Shown here piece after piece: positions 1 to 7,510 of a DNA stretch of 64,000 nucleotides; positions within the stretch are counted from its first letter, which is position 1; each line of letters begins with the position of its first letter. The notes beneath the pieces were generated by a model. That model had not been told where the DNA came from. It saw only the letters and a program-made list of their open reading frames with translations, and ran no database searches. The stretch lies in NCBI GenBank assembly GCA_044220635.1, contig JBGAQP010000002.1, forward strand, positions 138,582 through 202,581, given 5' to 3'. Both the position numbers and the translations under genes were made by a program. The stretch is from JBGAQP01 sp044220635. GTDB lineage: Bacteria > Pseudomonadota > Gammaproteobacteria > Burkholderiales > Usitatibacteraceae.

Positions 1-943
1 CCTTCTTGATGTGCTCCTCCATGCGCCGCGACACCACGTCGCGGGAGGCGAGCTCCTTCTTCTCGGGCTCGTAGTCGGGCATGAAGCGGTGGCCGTCCGC
101 GTCCTTGAGCAGCCCCCCGTCGCCGCGGCAGCCCTCGGTGACGAGGATGCCCGCCGGGTAGATGCCGGTCGGGTGGAACTGCACCGCCTCCATGTTGCCG
201 AGCGCCGCGATGCCGGTCTCCAGCGCGATCGCGTGCCCGATGCCCTCGCAGATCACGGCATTCGTGGTGGTGCGGTACAGGCGCCCCGCGCCGCCCGTGG
301 CGATCGCGGTCGCCTTGGCGACGTAGGCCGAGAGTTCGCCCGTGACGAGGTCGCGAACCACCGCCCCGTAGCAGCGTCCCGCGTCGTGGATGAGCGCCAG
401 CGCTTCCGTGCGCTCGTGCACGGGGATGGACTCCGCGATCGCGCGGTCGGCGACCGCGTTGATCATCGCGTGCCCCGTCCCGTCGGCGGCGTAGCAGGTG
501 CGCCACTTCTTCGTGCCGCCGAAGTCGCGCTGGGCGACGAGCCCGTGGGCCTCGTCGCGCTCGGTGATCTTCACCTTCTGGCCGTTGATGATGACCTCGC
601 GGTCGCCCTTCCGGACGCGGCTCCAGGGAACGCCCCAGGCCGCGAGCTCGCGCACCGCCTTCGGGGCGGTGTTGACGAACATGCGCACCACGTCCTGGTC
701 CGCGCCCCAGTCGCTGCCGCGCACCGTGTCCTCGAAGTGCACGTCCTCGCTGTCGCCCTGCCCCTTGACGACGTTGCCGAGCGAGGCCTGCATGCCGCCC
801 TGCGCCGCCTTCGAGTGCGAGCGCTTGGCCGGGACCAGCGAGAGGATGATCGCGTCGTGCCCGCGCCGCTTGGCGCCGATCGCGAGCCTCAGGCCCGCGA
901 GCCCGCCGCCGATCACGAGGACGTCCGTGTAGACGATCTTCAT
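1..943 (-). CDS. frdA: Fumarate reductase flavoprotein subunit, Wolinella type (3' end beyond window)
   Basis: This is the catalytic flavoprotein of quinol:fumarate reductase, which interconverts fumarate and succinate on the inner face of the membrane. About 314 N-terminal residues are visible and the gene runs off the left edge. The N-terminus has the dinucleotide-binding GGGLAG motif and the FAD-attachment motif KRSHSKAAQGG; the histidine falls at residue 43, as in Wolinella succinogenes FrdA. Family blocks such as RELAAWGVPW, DFGGTKKWRTC and RFMPDYEPEKKELASRD are nearly identical to the epsilonproteobacterial enzyme. Its ATG overlaps the frdC stop codon (ATGA), so the two are translationally coupled. 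frdB is expected beyond the edge. A succinate dehydrogenase role in vivo is possible. Confidence 0.95.
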   Translation of the reverse strand, partial: MKIVYTDVLVIGGGLAGLRLAIGAKRRGHDAIILSLVPAKRSHSKAAQGGMQASLGNVVKGQGDSEDVHFEDTVRGSDWGADQDVVRMFVNTAPKAVRELAAWGVPWSRVRKGDREVIINGQKVKITERDEAHGLVAQRDFGGTKKWRTCYAADGTGHAMINAVADRAIAESIPVHERTEALALIHDAGRCYGAVVRDLVTGELSAYVAKATAIATGGAGRLYRTTTNAVICEGIGHAIALETGIAALGNMEAVQFHPTGIYPAGILVTEGCRGDGGLLKDADGHRFMPDYEPEKKELASRDVVSRRMEEHIKK

Positions 944-1725
944 CGCTTCACCCCTTCCGGCGCCGCGGGCTGGACCCAGGAGGGCGTGTAGCGCTCGCCC
1001 GCGCGGTCCCGGTGCTCGTAGCCGATCTTCATGTACGCGGCGAGGGTCGCGAGCCCCAGCACGAGGAAGAACACGGTCAGCGCCCACTTGACCGCCTGCA
1101 GCCGCTTGCGGCCCGCGTTGGCGTCCGCGCCGACGAACCATCCCCACTTCACCGCCAGGCGGTAGAGCCCGATGCCCGCGTGCAGCTCCACGCAGAAGAG
1201 CGCGACGAGGTAGAGCGGCCACCAGCGACCGGTCCACACGCGGTCGGCCGACTCGTAGGGCCCGATGTCGCCGGGGTGCATCATCATCTGGTAGAGGTGC
1301 GCCGCGGCGATGAAGAAGAGCAGGAACCCGGTCACCGCCTGGATCCACCAGAGCGTCGTGTCCCCGTGGTCGAGGAGCTTGCGGTGGCCGATGAAGGTGC
1401 GGTACTGCTCCCAGTTCGCGGGGAACTTGCGCATCGCGAGGAAGGCGTGCACCACGACCAGCCCGAAGACGCCCGCGACGATGACCGAGACGATCCCGGG
1501 AAAGGCCTTGCCGAAGAAGAAATAGCCCTCGAAGAGCTTGGTGATGGTCCACATGGCGTCGGCCCCGATCAGGATCGAGGAGACGAAGAACATGTGGCCC
1601 CACATGAAGAGGCCGAGCACGAGGCCCGTGAGGCTCTGGGCGAGGTCCATCCGGGCGGGCCAGCGGCTCTTGCGCCGCTTGTCGGCGAGCCCGACGCCCG
1701 CGATGACAACAGACGGGTTTTCCAT
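940..1725 (-). CDS. frdC: Fumarate reductase diheme cytochrome b subunit
   Basis: This membrane anchor (261 aa, five helices) passes electrons from menaquinol-type quinones to FrdB and FrdA. Numbered from this start, the four heme-ligand histidines fall at 44, 93, 143 and 182. The two glutamates of the compensating proton path fall at 66 and 180. These are exactly the Wolinella FrdC positions, so both hemes and the E-pathway are conserved. The start was chosen because GGAGGAGG lies just upstream and the numbering matches; an in-frame upstream ATG lies 72 nt further out. It is the first gene of frdCA(B). An FNR-type box lies about 60 nt upstream. Confidence 0.95.
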   Translation of the reverse strand: MENPSVVIAGVGLADKRRKSRWPARMDLAQSLTGLVLGLFMWGHMFFVSSILIGADAMWTITKLFEGYFFFGKAFPGIVSVIVAGVFGLVVVHAFLAMRKFPANWEQYRTFIGHRKLLDHGDTTLWWIQAVTGFLLFFIAAAHLYQMMMHPGDIGPYESADRVWTGRWWPLYLVALFCVELHAGIGLYRLAVKWGWFVGADANAGRKRLQAVKWALTVFFLVLGLATLAAYMKIGYEHRDRAGERYTPSWVQPAAPEGVKR

Positions 1726-1755
1726 GCCTCGCCTCCTCCGGGTACCGATCCTCCG

Positions 1756-1797
1756 GAGTATCCGCGCGAGGGGGCGGCCCGTATTGACGAGCGTCAA
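1756..1797 (-). promoter_or_regulatory. FNR-type box and -10 upstream of frdC
   Basis: A perfect dyad TTGAC-GAGC-GTCAA lies at 1784-1797. Twenty-one bases downstream, reading toward frdC, is GATACT (1762-1757), a 4/6 match to a -10 hexamer. The spacing fits a class II FNR promoter, with the box centred near -41.5. The same arrangement precedes the multiheme operon at about 7.44 kb. Confidence 0.65.
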
Positions 1798-1827
1798 CGG
1801 GGGCGGGCCCGGCGGCGTGTAACGGGG

Positions 1828-3210
1828 TCAGTTACCGGCGGCGTGCCCGATCCGGGCGAGGATTTCCTCCCGGCGGAAGGCGGCGACGATCCCGTCGATC
1901 GCCTTGGTCTTCTCGCGGCCGGTCACCGCGACCCTGAGCGGCATCATCACCTCGGGCATCTTCAGGCCCTCGCGCTGCACGAAGGCCTTGAGCGCCGCCG
2001 AGATCGCCGGGGCGCTCCATTCCACCTCCCCCAGAACCGGCAGGAGCTTCGCCAGGACCGCCCGGCCCTTGTCGTCGAGGTGCCGGGCCTTGAGCTGCGC
2101 GTCGACGGAGACGGGCTGCGCCATCTCGTGCAGGTAGGTTTCCACCATGCGATACGTCGCGAGATCCCCCAGCGCCGTCGCGACCATCGCCGCCGCGTCC
2201 ATCTTGTCGTCGACCTCGCGCATCAGGGCGGGGCGCTCGGCACGCAGGTGCTCGGCGAGCTCGCCCGGCGTGCGCCGCCGCAGGTACTCGCCGTTGAGCC
2301 ACCGGAGCTTCTCCGGGTCCCAGCGCGCGGGCGACTTGCTCACGTGCTCGAGGTCGAACCACTCGACCAGCTGCTCGCGCGAGAAGACCTCCTCGTCGCC
2401 GTGGGACCACCCCAGGCGCGCGAGGTAGTTGACCATCGCCTCCGGAAGGTACCCGTCGTCGCGGTACTGCATCACGCTCACCGCCCCGTGGCGCTTCGAG
2501 AGCCGCTGGCCGTCGGAGCCCAGGATCATGGGGATGTGGGCGAAGCGCGGCGTGGCCGCCCCCAGTGCCCGGTAGATGTTGATCTGCCGCGGCGTGTTGT
2601 TCACGTGGTCGTCGCCGCGGATGACGTGGGTCATCGCCATGTCGATGTCGTCGACGACCACGCCGAAGTTGTAGGTGGGCACGCCGTCGGCGCGCAGGAG
2701 CACCAGGTCGTCGAGCTCCTCGTTCGCCACCGCGATGGGCCCCTTCACGAGGTCGTCCCAGGCGACCTCGCCCGAGAGCGGGTTCCTGAAGCGAACCACC
2801 GGCGTGCGGCCCGCGGGCGGGGCCTCGTTCGAGTCGCGCCAGCGGCGGTCGTAGCGCGGCTTCTCGCCGCGGGCGGCCTGGGCCTCGCGCATCGCCTCGA
2901 GCTCCTCCTTCGAGCAGTAGCAGCGGTAGGCGTGGCCCGAGGCGAGGAGCGCCTCCGCCACCTCGCGGTAGCGCTCCAGGCGCTTCATCTGGAAGTAGGC
3001 CTCCCCGTCCCAGGAAAGCCCGAGCCAGGTCATCGCGTCGAAGATCGCCTGCTCGGACTCCTGCGTCGAGCGCTCGAGGTCCGTGTCCTCGATCCTCAGG
3101 ATGAACTCGCCGCCGTGGCGGCGCGCGTAGGCCCAGTTGAAGAGCGCCGTGCGGGCGCCGCCGAGATGCAGGTAGCCCGTGGGGCTGGGGGCGAATCGGG
3201 TGCGGACCAT
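1828..3210 (-). CDS. gltX: Glutamyl-tRNA synthetase
   Basis: This class I aminoacyl-tRNA synthetase charges tRNA-Glu in the cytosol. It is 460 aa, the usual length. The HIGH-type signature appears as PTGYLHLGGAR near residues 10-20. The KMSKS equivalent is LSKRHGA. The zinc-region cysteines (CYCSKEEL) and the anticodon-binding C-terminal half are present. It begins with MVRTRFAPSPTG, the standard family start. A TAGAAT on the minus strand at 3240-3235 could be its -10. It is separated from frdC by about 100 nt that contain the frd regulatory site, so the two are independent units. Confidence 0.97.
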   Translation of the reverse strand: MVRTRFAPSPTGYLHLGGARTALFNWAYARRHGGEFILRIEDTDLERSTQESEQAIFDAMTWLGLSWDGEAYFQMKRLERYREVAEALLASGHAYRCYCSKEELEAMREAQAARGEKPRYDRRWRDSNEAPPAGRTPVVRFRNPLSGEVAWDDLVKGPIAVANEELDDLVLLRADGVPTYNFGVVVDDIDMAMTHVIRGDDHVNNTPRQINIYRALGAATPRFAHIPMILGSDGQRLSKRHGAVSVMQYRDDGYLPEAMVNYLARLGWSHGDEEVFSREQLVEWFDLEHVSKSPARWDPEKLRWLNGEYLRRRTPGELAEHLRAERPALMREVDDKMDAAAMVATALGDLATYRMVETYLHEMAQPVSVDAQLKARHLDDKGRAVLAKLLPVLGEVEWSAPAISAALKAFVQREGLKMPEVMMPLRVAVTGREKTKAIDGIVAAFRREEILARIGHAAGN

Positions 3211-3329
3211 GGCGGCGTCGGCGGGAAAGCGCCTATTCTACCGAGCGCGCGCGGTTTGACCCGTCCGCGGGCGGCGTGAGAAAATTGCCGCCTTTGCGTC
3301 GCGCGCCTCGCCCGTCCCGGCGCGCCCCC

Positions 3330-3404
3330 GGGTGGTTAGCTCAGCGGTAGAGCACTGCCTTCACACGGCAGGGGTCACTGGTTCGATCCCAGTACCACCC
3401 ACCA
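3330..3404 (+). tRNA. tRNA-Val (anticodon CAC), CCA encoded
   Basis: The cloverleaf folds cleanly. The acceptor GGGTGGT pairs with ACCACCC, followed by A and an encoded CCA. The D arm is GCTC...GAGC. The anticodon stem CTGCC/GGCAG encloses the loop TTCACAC, giving anticodon CAC, which reads GUG valine codons. The T arm ACTGG-TTCGATC-CCAGT is standard. TTGACC at 3256 followed after 17 nt by AGAAAA could be its promoter. The terminator at 3421-3451 lies just downstream. Confidence 0.96.
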
Positions 3405-3420
3405 TTTCCCGCAGGACGAA

Positions 3421-3451
3421 AAGAAAGGCCGGGGCGCCGCGCGCCCCGGCC
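3421..3451 (-). terminator. Rho-independent terminator of the cytochrome operon
   Basis: A perfect 11-bp stem, GGCCGGGGCGC/GCGCCCCGGCC with loop CGC, lies at 3427-3451. On the minus strand it is followed by TTTCTT, the expected U-tract for the operon ending at 3465. It may also stop read-through from tRNA-Val on the plus strand. Confidence 0.85.
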
Positions 3452-3464
3452 CCGCGTCCGCGTG

Positions 3465-3758
3465 CTACTTGGCGCCGATCGCGAAGCCGACCGCGGCCTT
3501 CGTGTCGTCGGCCGAGGCCTTCCCTTTCGGGTGGCCCTTGCCGTCGACGATCTTGGCGGCGATCTTGTCGACCTGCGCCTTGTCGCCCTTGTGCTTGGCG
3601 GTGAGGTCCTTGACCGACGGCCCCATCTTCTTGGTGTCGGGCGCGTGGCAGGTCGCGCAGCCCCCGGCCTTGAAGGCCTCTTCGGGAGCGGCGGCCGGGG
3701 CGCTGCCCGCGGCGATCAGGCCGCCGGCGGCGGCGAGGACGATCAGCGTGGATTTCAT
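3465..3758 (-). CDS. Small periplasmic monoheme cytochrome c
   Basis: This 97-aa protein has a signal peptide (residues 1-24, AXA-type cut) and one heme motif, CATCH at 34-38. It looks like a class I cytochrome c, with the family K-MGPS stretch after the heme. The usual C-terminal methionine ligand loop is not evident: the only downstream candidate is His76 in GKGHPKG, and Met45 sits very close to the heme. Axial ligation is therefore uncertain, and it may be a low-potential bis-His or an atypical carrier. It is the last gene of the four-cytochrome operon, 28 nt after the octaheme gene, and probably shuttles electrons to or from those partners in the periplasm. Confidence 0.85.
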   Translation of the reverse strand: MKSTLIVLAAAGGLIAAGSAPAAAPEEAFKAGGCATCHAPDTKKMGPSVKDLTAKHKGDKAQVDKIAAKIVDGKGHPKGKASADDTKAAVGFAIGAK

Positions 3759-3786
3759 CGGTTCTCCTGTGGCGTGGTGGTGAAAG

Positions 3787-5139
3787 CTATCCCTTCCTCG
3801 GCTCGGCGTTGAGGTTCAGCGCCGGCCAGGTGCGGCCGTGGCACGCGGGGTTGGAGCAGAAGTTGCCGCCCTCGCGGCCGAAATCGAGCTTGCCGTGGCA
3901 CATCTGGCAGCTCTCGTCGATCTTCATGCGGTGGTCGTGCATGAAATTGGGCTCGTTGTGGCTGTCGGGCGGCGTGAGGCCCGGCTCCTTCGTGGAGGCC
4001 ACGCTCCCCTTGCCCTTCTCCTTGGTCACCTGCGGCAGCGCGTGGCACAGCGTGCACTGCAGCCGGATCGCCTCGCCCTTGTCGTTGAAATGCTTGCCGT
4101 CGTGGCAGCGGAAGCACCCCGGCGTGTCGCTGTGGCCCGTGTGGTTCGGGAAGGACTTCCAGGTCACGCCCTTCTCGTCGAAGGTGGCCGCGAGGAGGAT
4201 CTCCTTCATCGCGGCGCTGAACTTCGCCTCCTGGTCCCGGTGCTCGGGCTTCGACGCGGCCTTGGCGGCGGAATCGGCGAGGAGCCGGTCGATCGCGGCG
4301 ATGCGCTCGGAGCGCTTGCCCGAGAGCGGCGCCGCGGCGGTGATGAGCGCCACGGCGCGCGACTTCGCGTTGGGCAGCCCCCGGTCGATCCGTCCCGTGG
4401 CGATCGCCTCGTCCACCGCGTTCTCGGGGTTCGGGAAGGGATGGCCCACGCCGTTGTGGCAGTCGTAGCAGGCCATCACGCGCGACTCGGCCGCGGTGAG
4501 CTGCCCTTTCGTCGCCTTGGTCTCGGCGTCGATGTAGGTGACCTTCGTGCCGTCGGGCTTCTTCACCTGGACCCACGGGATCTCGCGCCGCTGCGGGTCG
4601 AGCGAGATGAAGCTCACCTCGTTCACGATGTGCCAGTGGATGCCCTTGGCATTGCCCTCGCGGATGGCGCCGAAGCCGGTGTGCAGGACGAGCTTGGTGC
4701 GCGTCTCGCTGCTCGCCGCGTCCTGGGCGTAGTGCGTGCGGATCGCGATGCTGTCGTGGTGCTCCGCGGAGGGCCAGTGGCAGCTCTCGCAGGCCTCGCG
4801 CGACGGGCGCAGGGTGCTCGAGGTGAGCGGGCGCTCGTAGCCGACGATCATCCCCCAGAGCTCCTTCGCGTGGGTGGGCTTGAGCGCCATCTGGTGCAGC
4901 GTCGAGGTGCGCCCCATGTGGCACTCGACGCAATGCACGCGCGCGTGCGGCCCGGTCTTGTGGCTGATCGACTCCTCGGGGTGCACCGCGTGGCACATGT
5001 TGGCGCAGAAGGCGTCGCTGTTCGAGTATTCCCAGCCCACGATCCCCGCCGCGCCGATCACCGCCGCGGCGATGCCCGCGGCGACCAGCGTGCCGACGGC
5101 GCCGAGCATCATCGTCTTTCGTCCCACCCGGATGTTCAT
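3787..5139 (-). CDS. NapC/NirT-like octaheme cytochrome c, membrane anchored
   Basis: This 450-aa protein has an N-terminal membrane anchor (about residues 10-35) followed by a periplasmic region. Six canonical heme motifs are visible: CVECH, CESCH, CYDCH, CFRCH, CTLCH and CQMCH. There are also two expanded ones, CANMCH (CX3CH, first) and CSNPACH (CX4CH, last), giving up to eight hemes. The N-terminal part (anchor, FCANMCHAVHPEES, CVECHMG) resembles NapC/NirT/NrfH quinol-oxidising cytochromes. The long C-terminal part with four more hemes is not typical of NapC. It likely links the membrane quinone pool or the neighbouring cytochrome b to periplasmic carriers. It is third in the operon, 106 nt after the cytochrome b gene. 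Substrate unknown. Confidence 0.85.
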   Translation of the reverse strand: MNIRVGRKTMMLGAVGTLVAAGIAAAVIGAAGIVGWEYSNSDAFCANMCHAVHPEESISHKTGPHARVHCVECHMGRTSTLHQMALKPTHAKELWGMIVGYERPLTSSTLRPSREACESCHWPSAEHHDSIAIRTHYAQDAASSETRTKLVLHTGFGAIREGNAKGIHWHIVNEVSFISLDPQRREIPWVQVKKPDGTKVTYIDAETKATKGQLTAAESRVMACYDCHNGVGHPFPNPENAVDEAIATGRIDRGLPNAKSRAVALITAAAPLSGKRSERIAAIDRLLADSAAKAASKPEHRDQEAKFSAAMKEILLAATFDEKGVTWKSFPNHTGHSDTPGCFRCHDGKHFNDKGEAIRLQCTLCHALPQVTKEKGKGSVASTKEPGLTPPDSHNEPNFMHDHRMKIDESCQMCHGKLDFGREGGNFCSNPACHGRTWPALNLNAEPRKG

Positions 5140-5245
5140 GGCGTATCTCTCCCCCTCCTCGTTCGGCTCCCGTGCGAGACGCCGGTGCCGGCCGCGAGGG
5201 CCGTGCCGGATCCCTCCCGCGCCGGGGATTGTACCGCCGGGCGCA

Positions 5246-6100
5246 CTACAGGATCACGCTGTAGATGATGACGAAGATGACGACGGTGCCCAGGATCACC
5301 GCGGCCCCGCCCACGATGTAGCCGAAGAGCGACGAGGCGCGCGACGGCGGCGTGGTCTCGGCGGCGGCGAGCGCGCCCTGGCGCACGAGCCGCTCGTACT
5401 CGCTCGCCCGCTCCTCCTTCAGCTCGTGCTCGGTGACGCGCCCGGTGAAGATCACCAGGTCCATCGGGAACTTCTCGGGGCGCAGGTGCGAGTTGAAGAA
5501 GTGGATCGTGAAGATGAAGCCCACCGCGAGGAGCGCCTCCTCGCCGTGGATGACGGTGGCGACGTTGAAGACCCATCCCGGCACGAACTGCGCGAACCAG
5601 GTCGGGAACCAGAGCATCAGGCCCGATCCGCCGATGATCGCCATGCCCCAGAAGACCGCCCAGTAGTCGAACTTCTCCCAGTAGGTGTAGCGGTCGAAGG
5701 ACGGGCGCGGGCCCTTGCCGAGGAACCAGCGCACGTGCCGGTAGATGTCGATCGCGTCCTGAGGCTGGGGCGTCATGGAGTTCGGGCCCCAGAGGGTGGC
5801 GAGGATGCCCACCTTGCCCACCGCGGCGACCGACACGCGCACGACGTGCACGAGGAACACCCCGATCATGATGGCCGCGCACACCCGGTGGATGAGCGCC
5901 GCGGACTCGAAGCCCCCGAGCGCCCGGGCGAGCGCGGCGGCCCAGTCGTGGTCGGAAAAGAGCGGCGGCAGCCCCGTGATCGTGCACCCGAGGAAGGTGA
6001 TCATCAGGAGCGAATGCAGCACGCGGTTCAGGCGGTCGAAGCGCCGGTAGTGGCGCGGCGCGCCGGCCGCGGATGTCGGAGCCTGGGTCGAGCGGGCCAT
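5246..6100 (-). CDS. Membrane cytochrome b (b561/formate dehydrogenase gamma-like)
   Basis: This 284-aa integral membrane protein has four core hydrophobic segments and an extra C-terminal one. Histidines sit in helix contexts (NRVLHSLL, LIHRVCA, VIHGEEA, FFNSHLRPEKFP), as in di-b-heme quinone-reactive subunits of the cytochrome b561/FdhI type. The loop HLRPEKFPMD is family-typical. It starts with ATG overlapping the stop of the 11-heme gene (ATGA). It is thus a probable quinone-binding membrane core between the two multiheme cytochromes encoded on either side. Whether it oxidises or reduces quinone cannot be told. Confidence 0.87.
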   Translation of the reverse strand: MARSTQAPTSAAGAPRHYRRFDRLNRVLHSLLMITFLGCTITGLPPLFSDHDWAAALARALGGFESAALIHRVCAAIMIGVFLVHVVRVSVAAVGKVGILATLWGPNSMTPQPQDAIDIYRHVRWFLGKGPRPSFDRYTYWEKFDYWAVFWGMAIIGGSGLMLWFPTWFAQFVPGWVFNVATVIHGEEALLAVGFIFTIHFFNSHLRPEKFPMDLVIFTGRVTEHELKEERASEYERLVRQGALAAAETTPPSRASSLFGYIVGGAAVILGTVVIFVIIYSVIL

Positions 6101-7353
6101 CAGGTCTTCTCCTTGCCTTCACCGCCGCCCGCGCGCAGGCGCGAGCGCTCCTTCAGCGAGCGGTAGAGCCACAGGGCGGTGTGCAGGCCGAAGGTGACGA
6201 ACACGCCGGCGAGCAGCAGCTGCATGAAGAGGGCGGTGTAGTAGAGCACCACGCCGCTTTCCTTGCTGTGCTTGTTCGCGTGCGGCTCGAAGAGGGCGAA
6301 GTTCGCGTTGGCCTTCGGGTGGCAGGCCTTGCAGGTGGCGAGCCGGTTCTGGTCGGAGACCTTGGAGGCGGGGTCGCTCTTCGGCAGGACCTCGTGGGCG
6401 CCGTGGCAGCTCGCGCAGGTCGCCATGCGCGCGAAGCCGAGGTCCGTGACCTGGCCGTGGAAGGTGTCGCGGTAGGTCTTGATGTAGTCGGTGTGGCAGT
6501 TGCCGCATTCCTCGATCACGTCCACCTGCCACTTCGGCAGCGTGTGGTCCTGGATCGCGTGGGCCGAGTGGCAGTCGGTGCAGCCCGGGGCGACCATCAC
6601 GTTGCTCGCCCGGAGCTTGCCGTGCTTGCTCTTCTCCCACGTGGCCTTCACGTTCATGTGGCAGCCGCCGCAGGTGTCGGGGATCTTCGCCCGGGCCACG
6701 CGGCTTTCCGGGTCCGCCTTCGGGCGCATGTCGTGGGCGCCGTGGCAGTTCGTGCAGGTGGGCGCGGCGTCCTTCGTGGAGCCCTTCTTCGCGATCGCCT
6801 TGCCGTGGATGCTGTCGTGGTACTTCGCGACGACGTTGCCGCCCGGGATCCTGCCCTTCGCGATGATCGCCTCGCTGCCGTGGCAGCTTGCGCAGGTGGC
6901 CTCGAGGTTGTCGTGGTGGGTGCGCGAGGCCGCGTCCTTCGAGCGCTTGATGTCGTGGGAGCCGTGGCAGTTCGCGCAGGTGGCGGCCACCGTCTTGCCC
7001 TGGGCGCGCGCCTTGCCGTGGATCGTGCCCTCGTACTCCTTCACCGCCTGCTCGTGGCAGGAGGCGCAGGCCGCGGGCTTGACCGGGTCGTGGGGGAACT
7101 TGTCCGCGGAGACGTCGGCGTGGCAAGAGGTGCAGGAAAGCTGCATCTCGCCGTGGACCGAGCCGCCGAATTTCGCCGCGTCCACCGCGATCGGCCGGCC
7201 CGCGGCGCTCTTCGCGGACGCATCGCCGTGGCAGGCGAGGCAGGCGTCGTTGGGGCCGGGCTCCGGCGCCTTGGGCGCGGGCTTGGCGGCGAACGCGGCC
7301 GCGGCCCCGAGGAGCAGCGCCGCGAGAAATCCCCGAACCGTTGCGCGATTCAT
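6100..7353 (-). CDS. Undecaheme cytochrome c with C-terminal membrane helix
   Basis: The protein has 417 aa: a signal peptide (1-22), eleven CXXCH motifs (CLACH, CTSCH, CASCH, CANCH, CASCH, CTNCH, CGGCH, CTDCH, CGNCH, CASCH, CKACH) and a C-terminal membrane helix ending in basic residues. The repeated SxHG and GxHD/E spacing is typical of cytochrome c3/c7-like multiheme repeats with bis-His hemes. It should be anchored in the inner membrane with its hemes in the periplasm. This start follows GGAAGGCGGG and gives a clean signal peptide. It is the first gene of a four-gene operon (11-heme, cytochrome b, octaheme, monoheme). A perfect FNR-type dyad lies about 90 nt upstream. Confidence 0.88.
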   Translation of the reverse strand: MNRATVRGFLAALLLGAAAAFAAKPAPKAPEPGPNDACLACHGDASAKSAAGRPIAVDAAKFGGSVHGEMQLSCTSCHADVSADKFPHDPVKPAACASCHEQAVKEYEGTIHGKARAQGKTVAATCANCHGSHDIKRSKDAASRTHHDNLEATCASCHGSEAIIAKGRIPGGNVVAKYHDSIHGKAIAKKGSTKDAAPTCTNCHGAHDMRPKADPESRVARAKIPDTCGGCHMNVKATWEKSKHGKLRASNVMVAPGCTDCHSAHAIQDHTLPKWQVDVIEECGNCHTDYIKTYRDTFHGQVTDLGFARMATCASCHGAHEVLPKSDPASKVSDQNRLATCKACHPKANANFALFEPHANKHSKESGVVLYYTALFMQLLLAGVFVTFGLHTALWLYRSLKERSRLRAGGGEGKEKT

Positions 7354-7410
7354 GCTTCCCGCCTTCCGGATGCTTCGCGACCGGGCGCACGGACCACGCC
7401 CACGCATCGC

Positions 7411-7454
7411 ACAATGGCACGGCGACCCGCTTCTCGGTTTGACTTCAGTCAAAC
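7411..7454 (-). promoter_or_regulatory. FNR-type dyad upstream of the multiheme operon
   Basis: A perfect 18-bp palindrome, GTTTGAC-TTCA-GTCAAAC, occupies 7437-7454. Twenty-two bases downstream, toward 7353, is CATTGT at 7416-7411, where a class II FNR promoter would place its -10, though it matches only 3/6. The core TTGAC-N4-GTCAA is the same as at 1784-1797. Confidence 0.65.
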
Positions 7455-7510
7455 GGTCGGCCCCCGGGCGCGCCGAAGCTCGGGGTACGGCATCCGATAC
7501 GATGGCGCCC

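Noticed and set aside
1012..3279. Long plus-strand open frame opposite frdC and gltX
   Set aside because: It is an antisense shadow of two clearly conserved genes in GC-rich DNA; the translation is His/Arg/Asp-rich low complexity without any domain.
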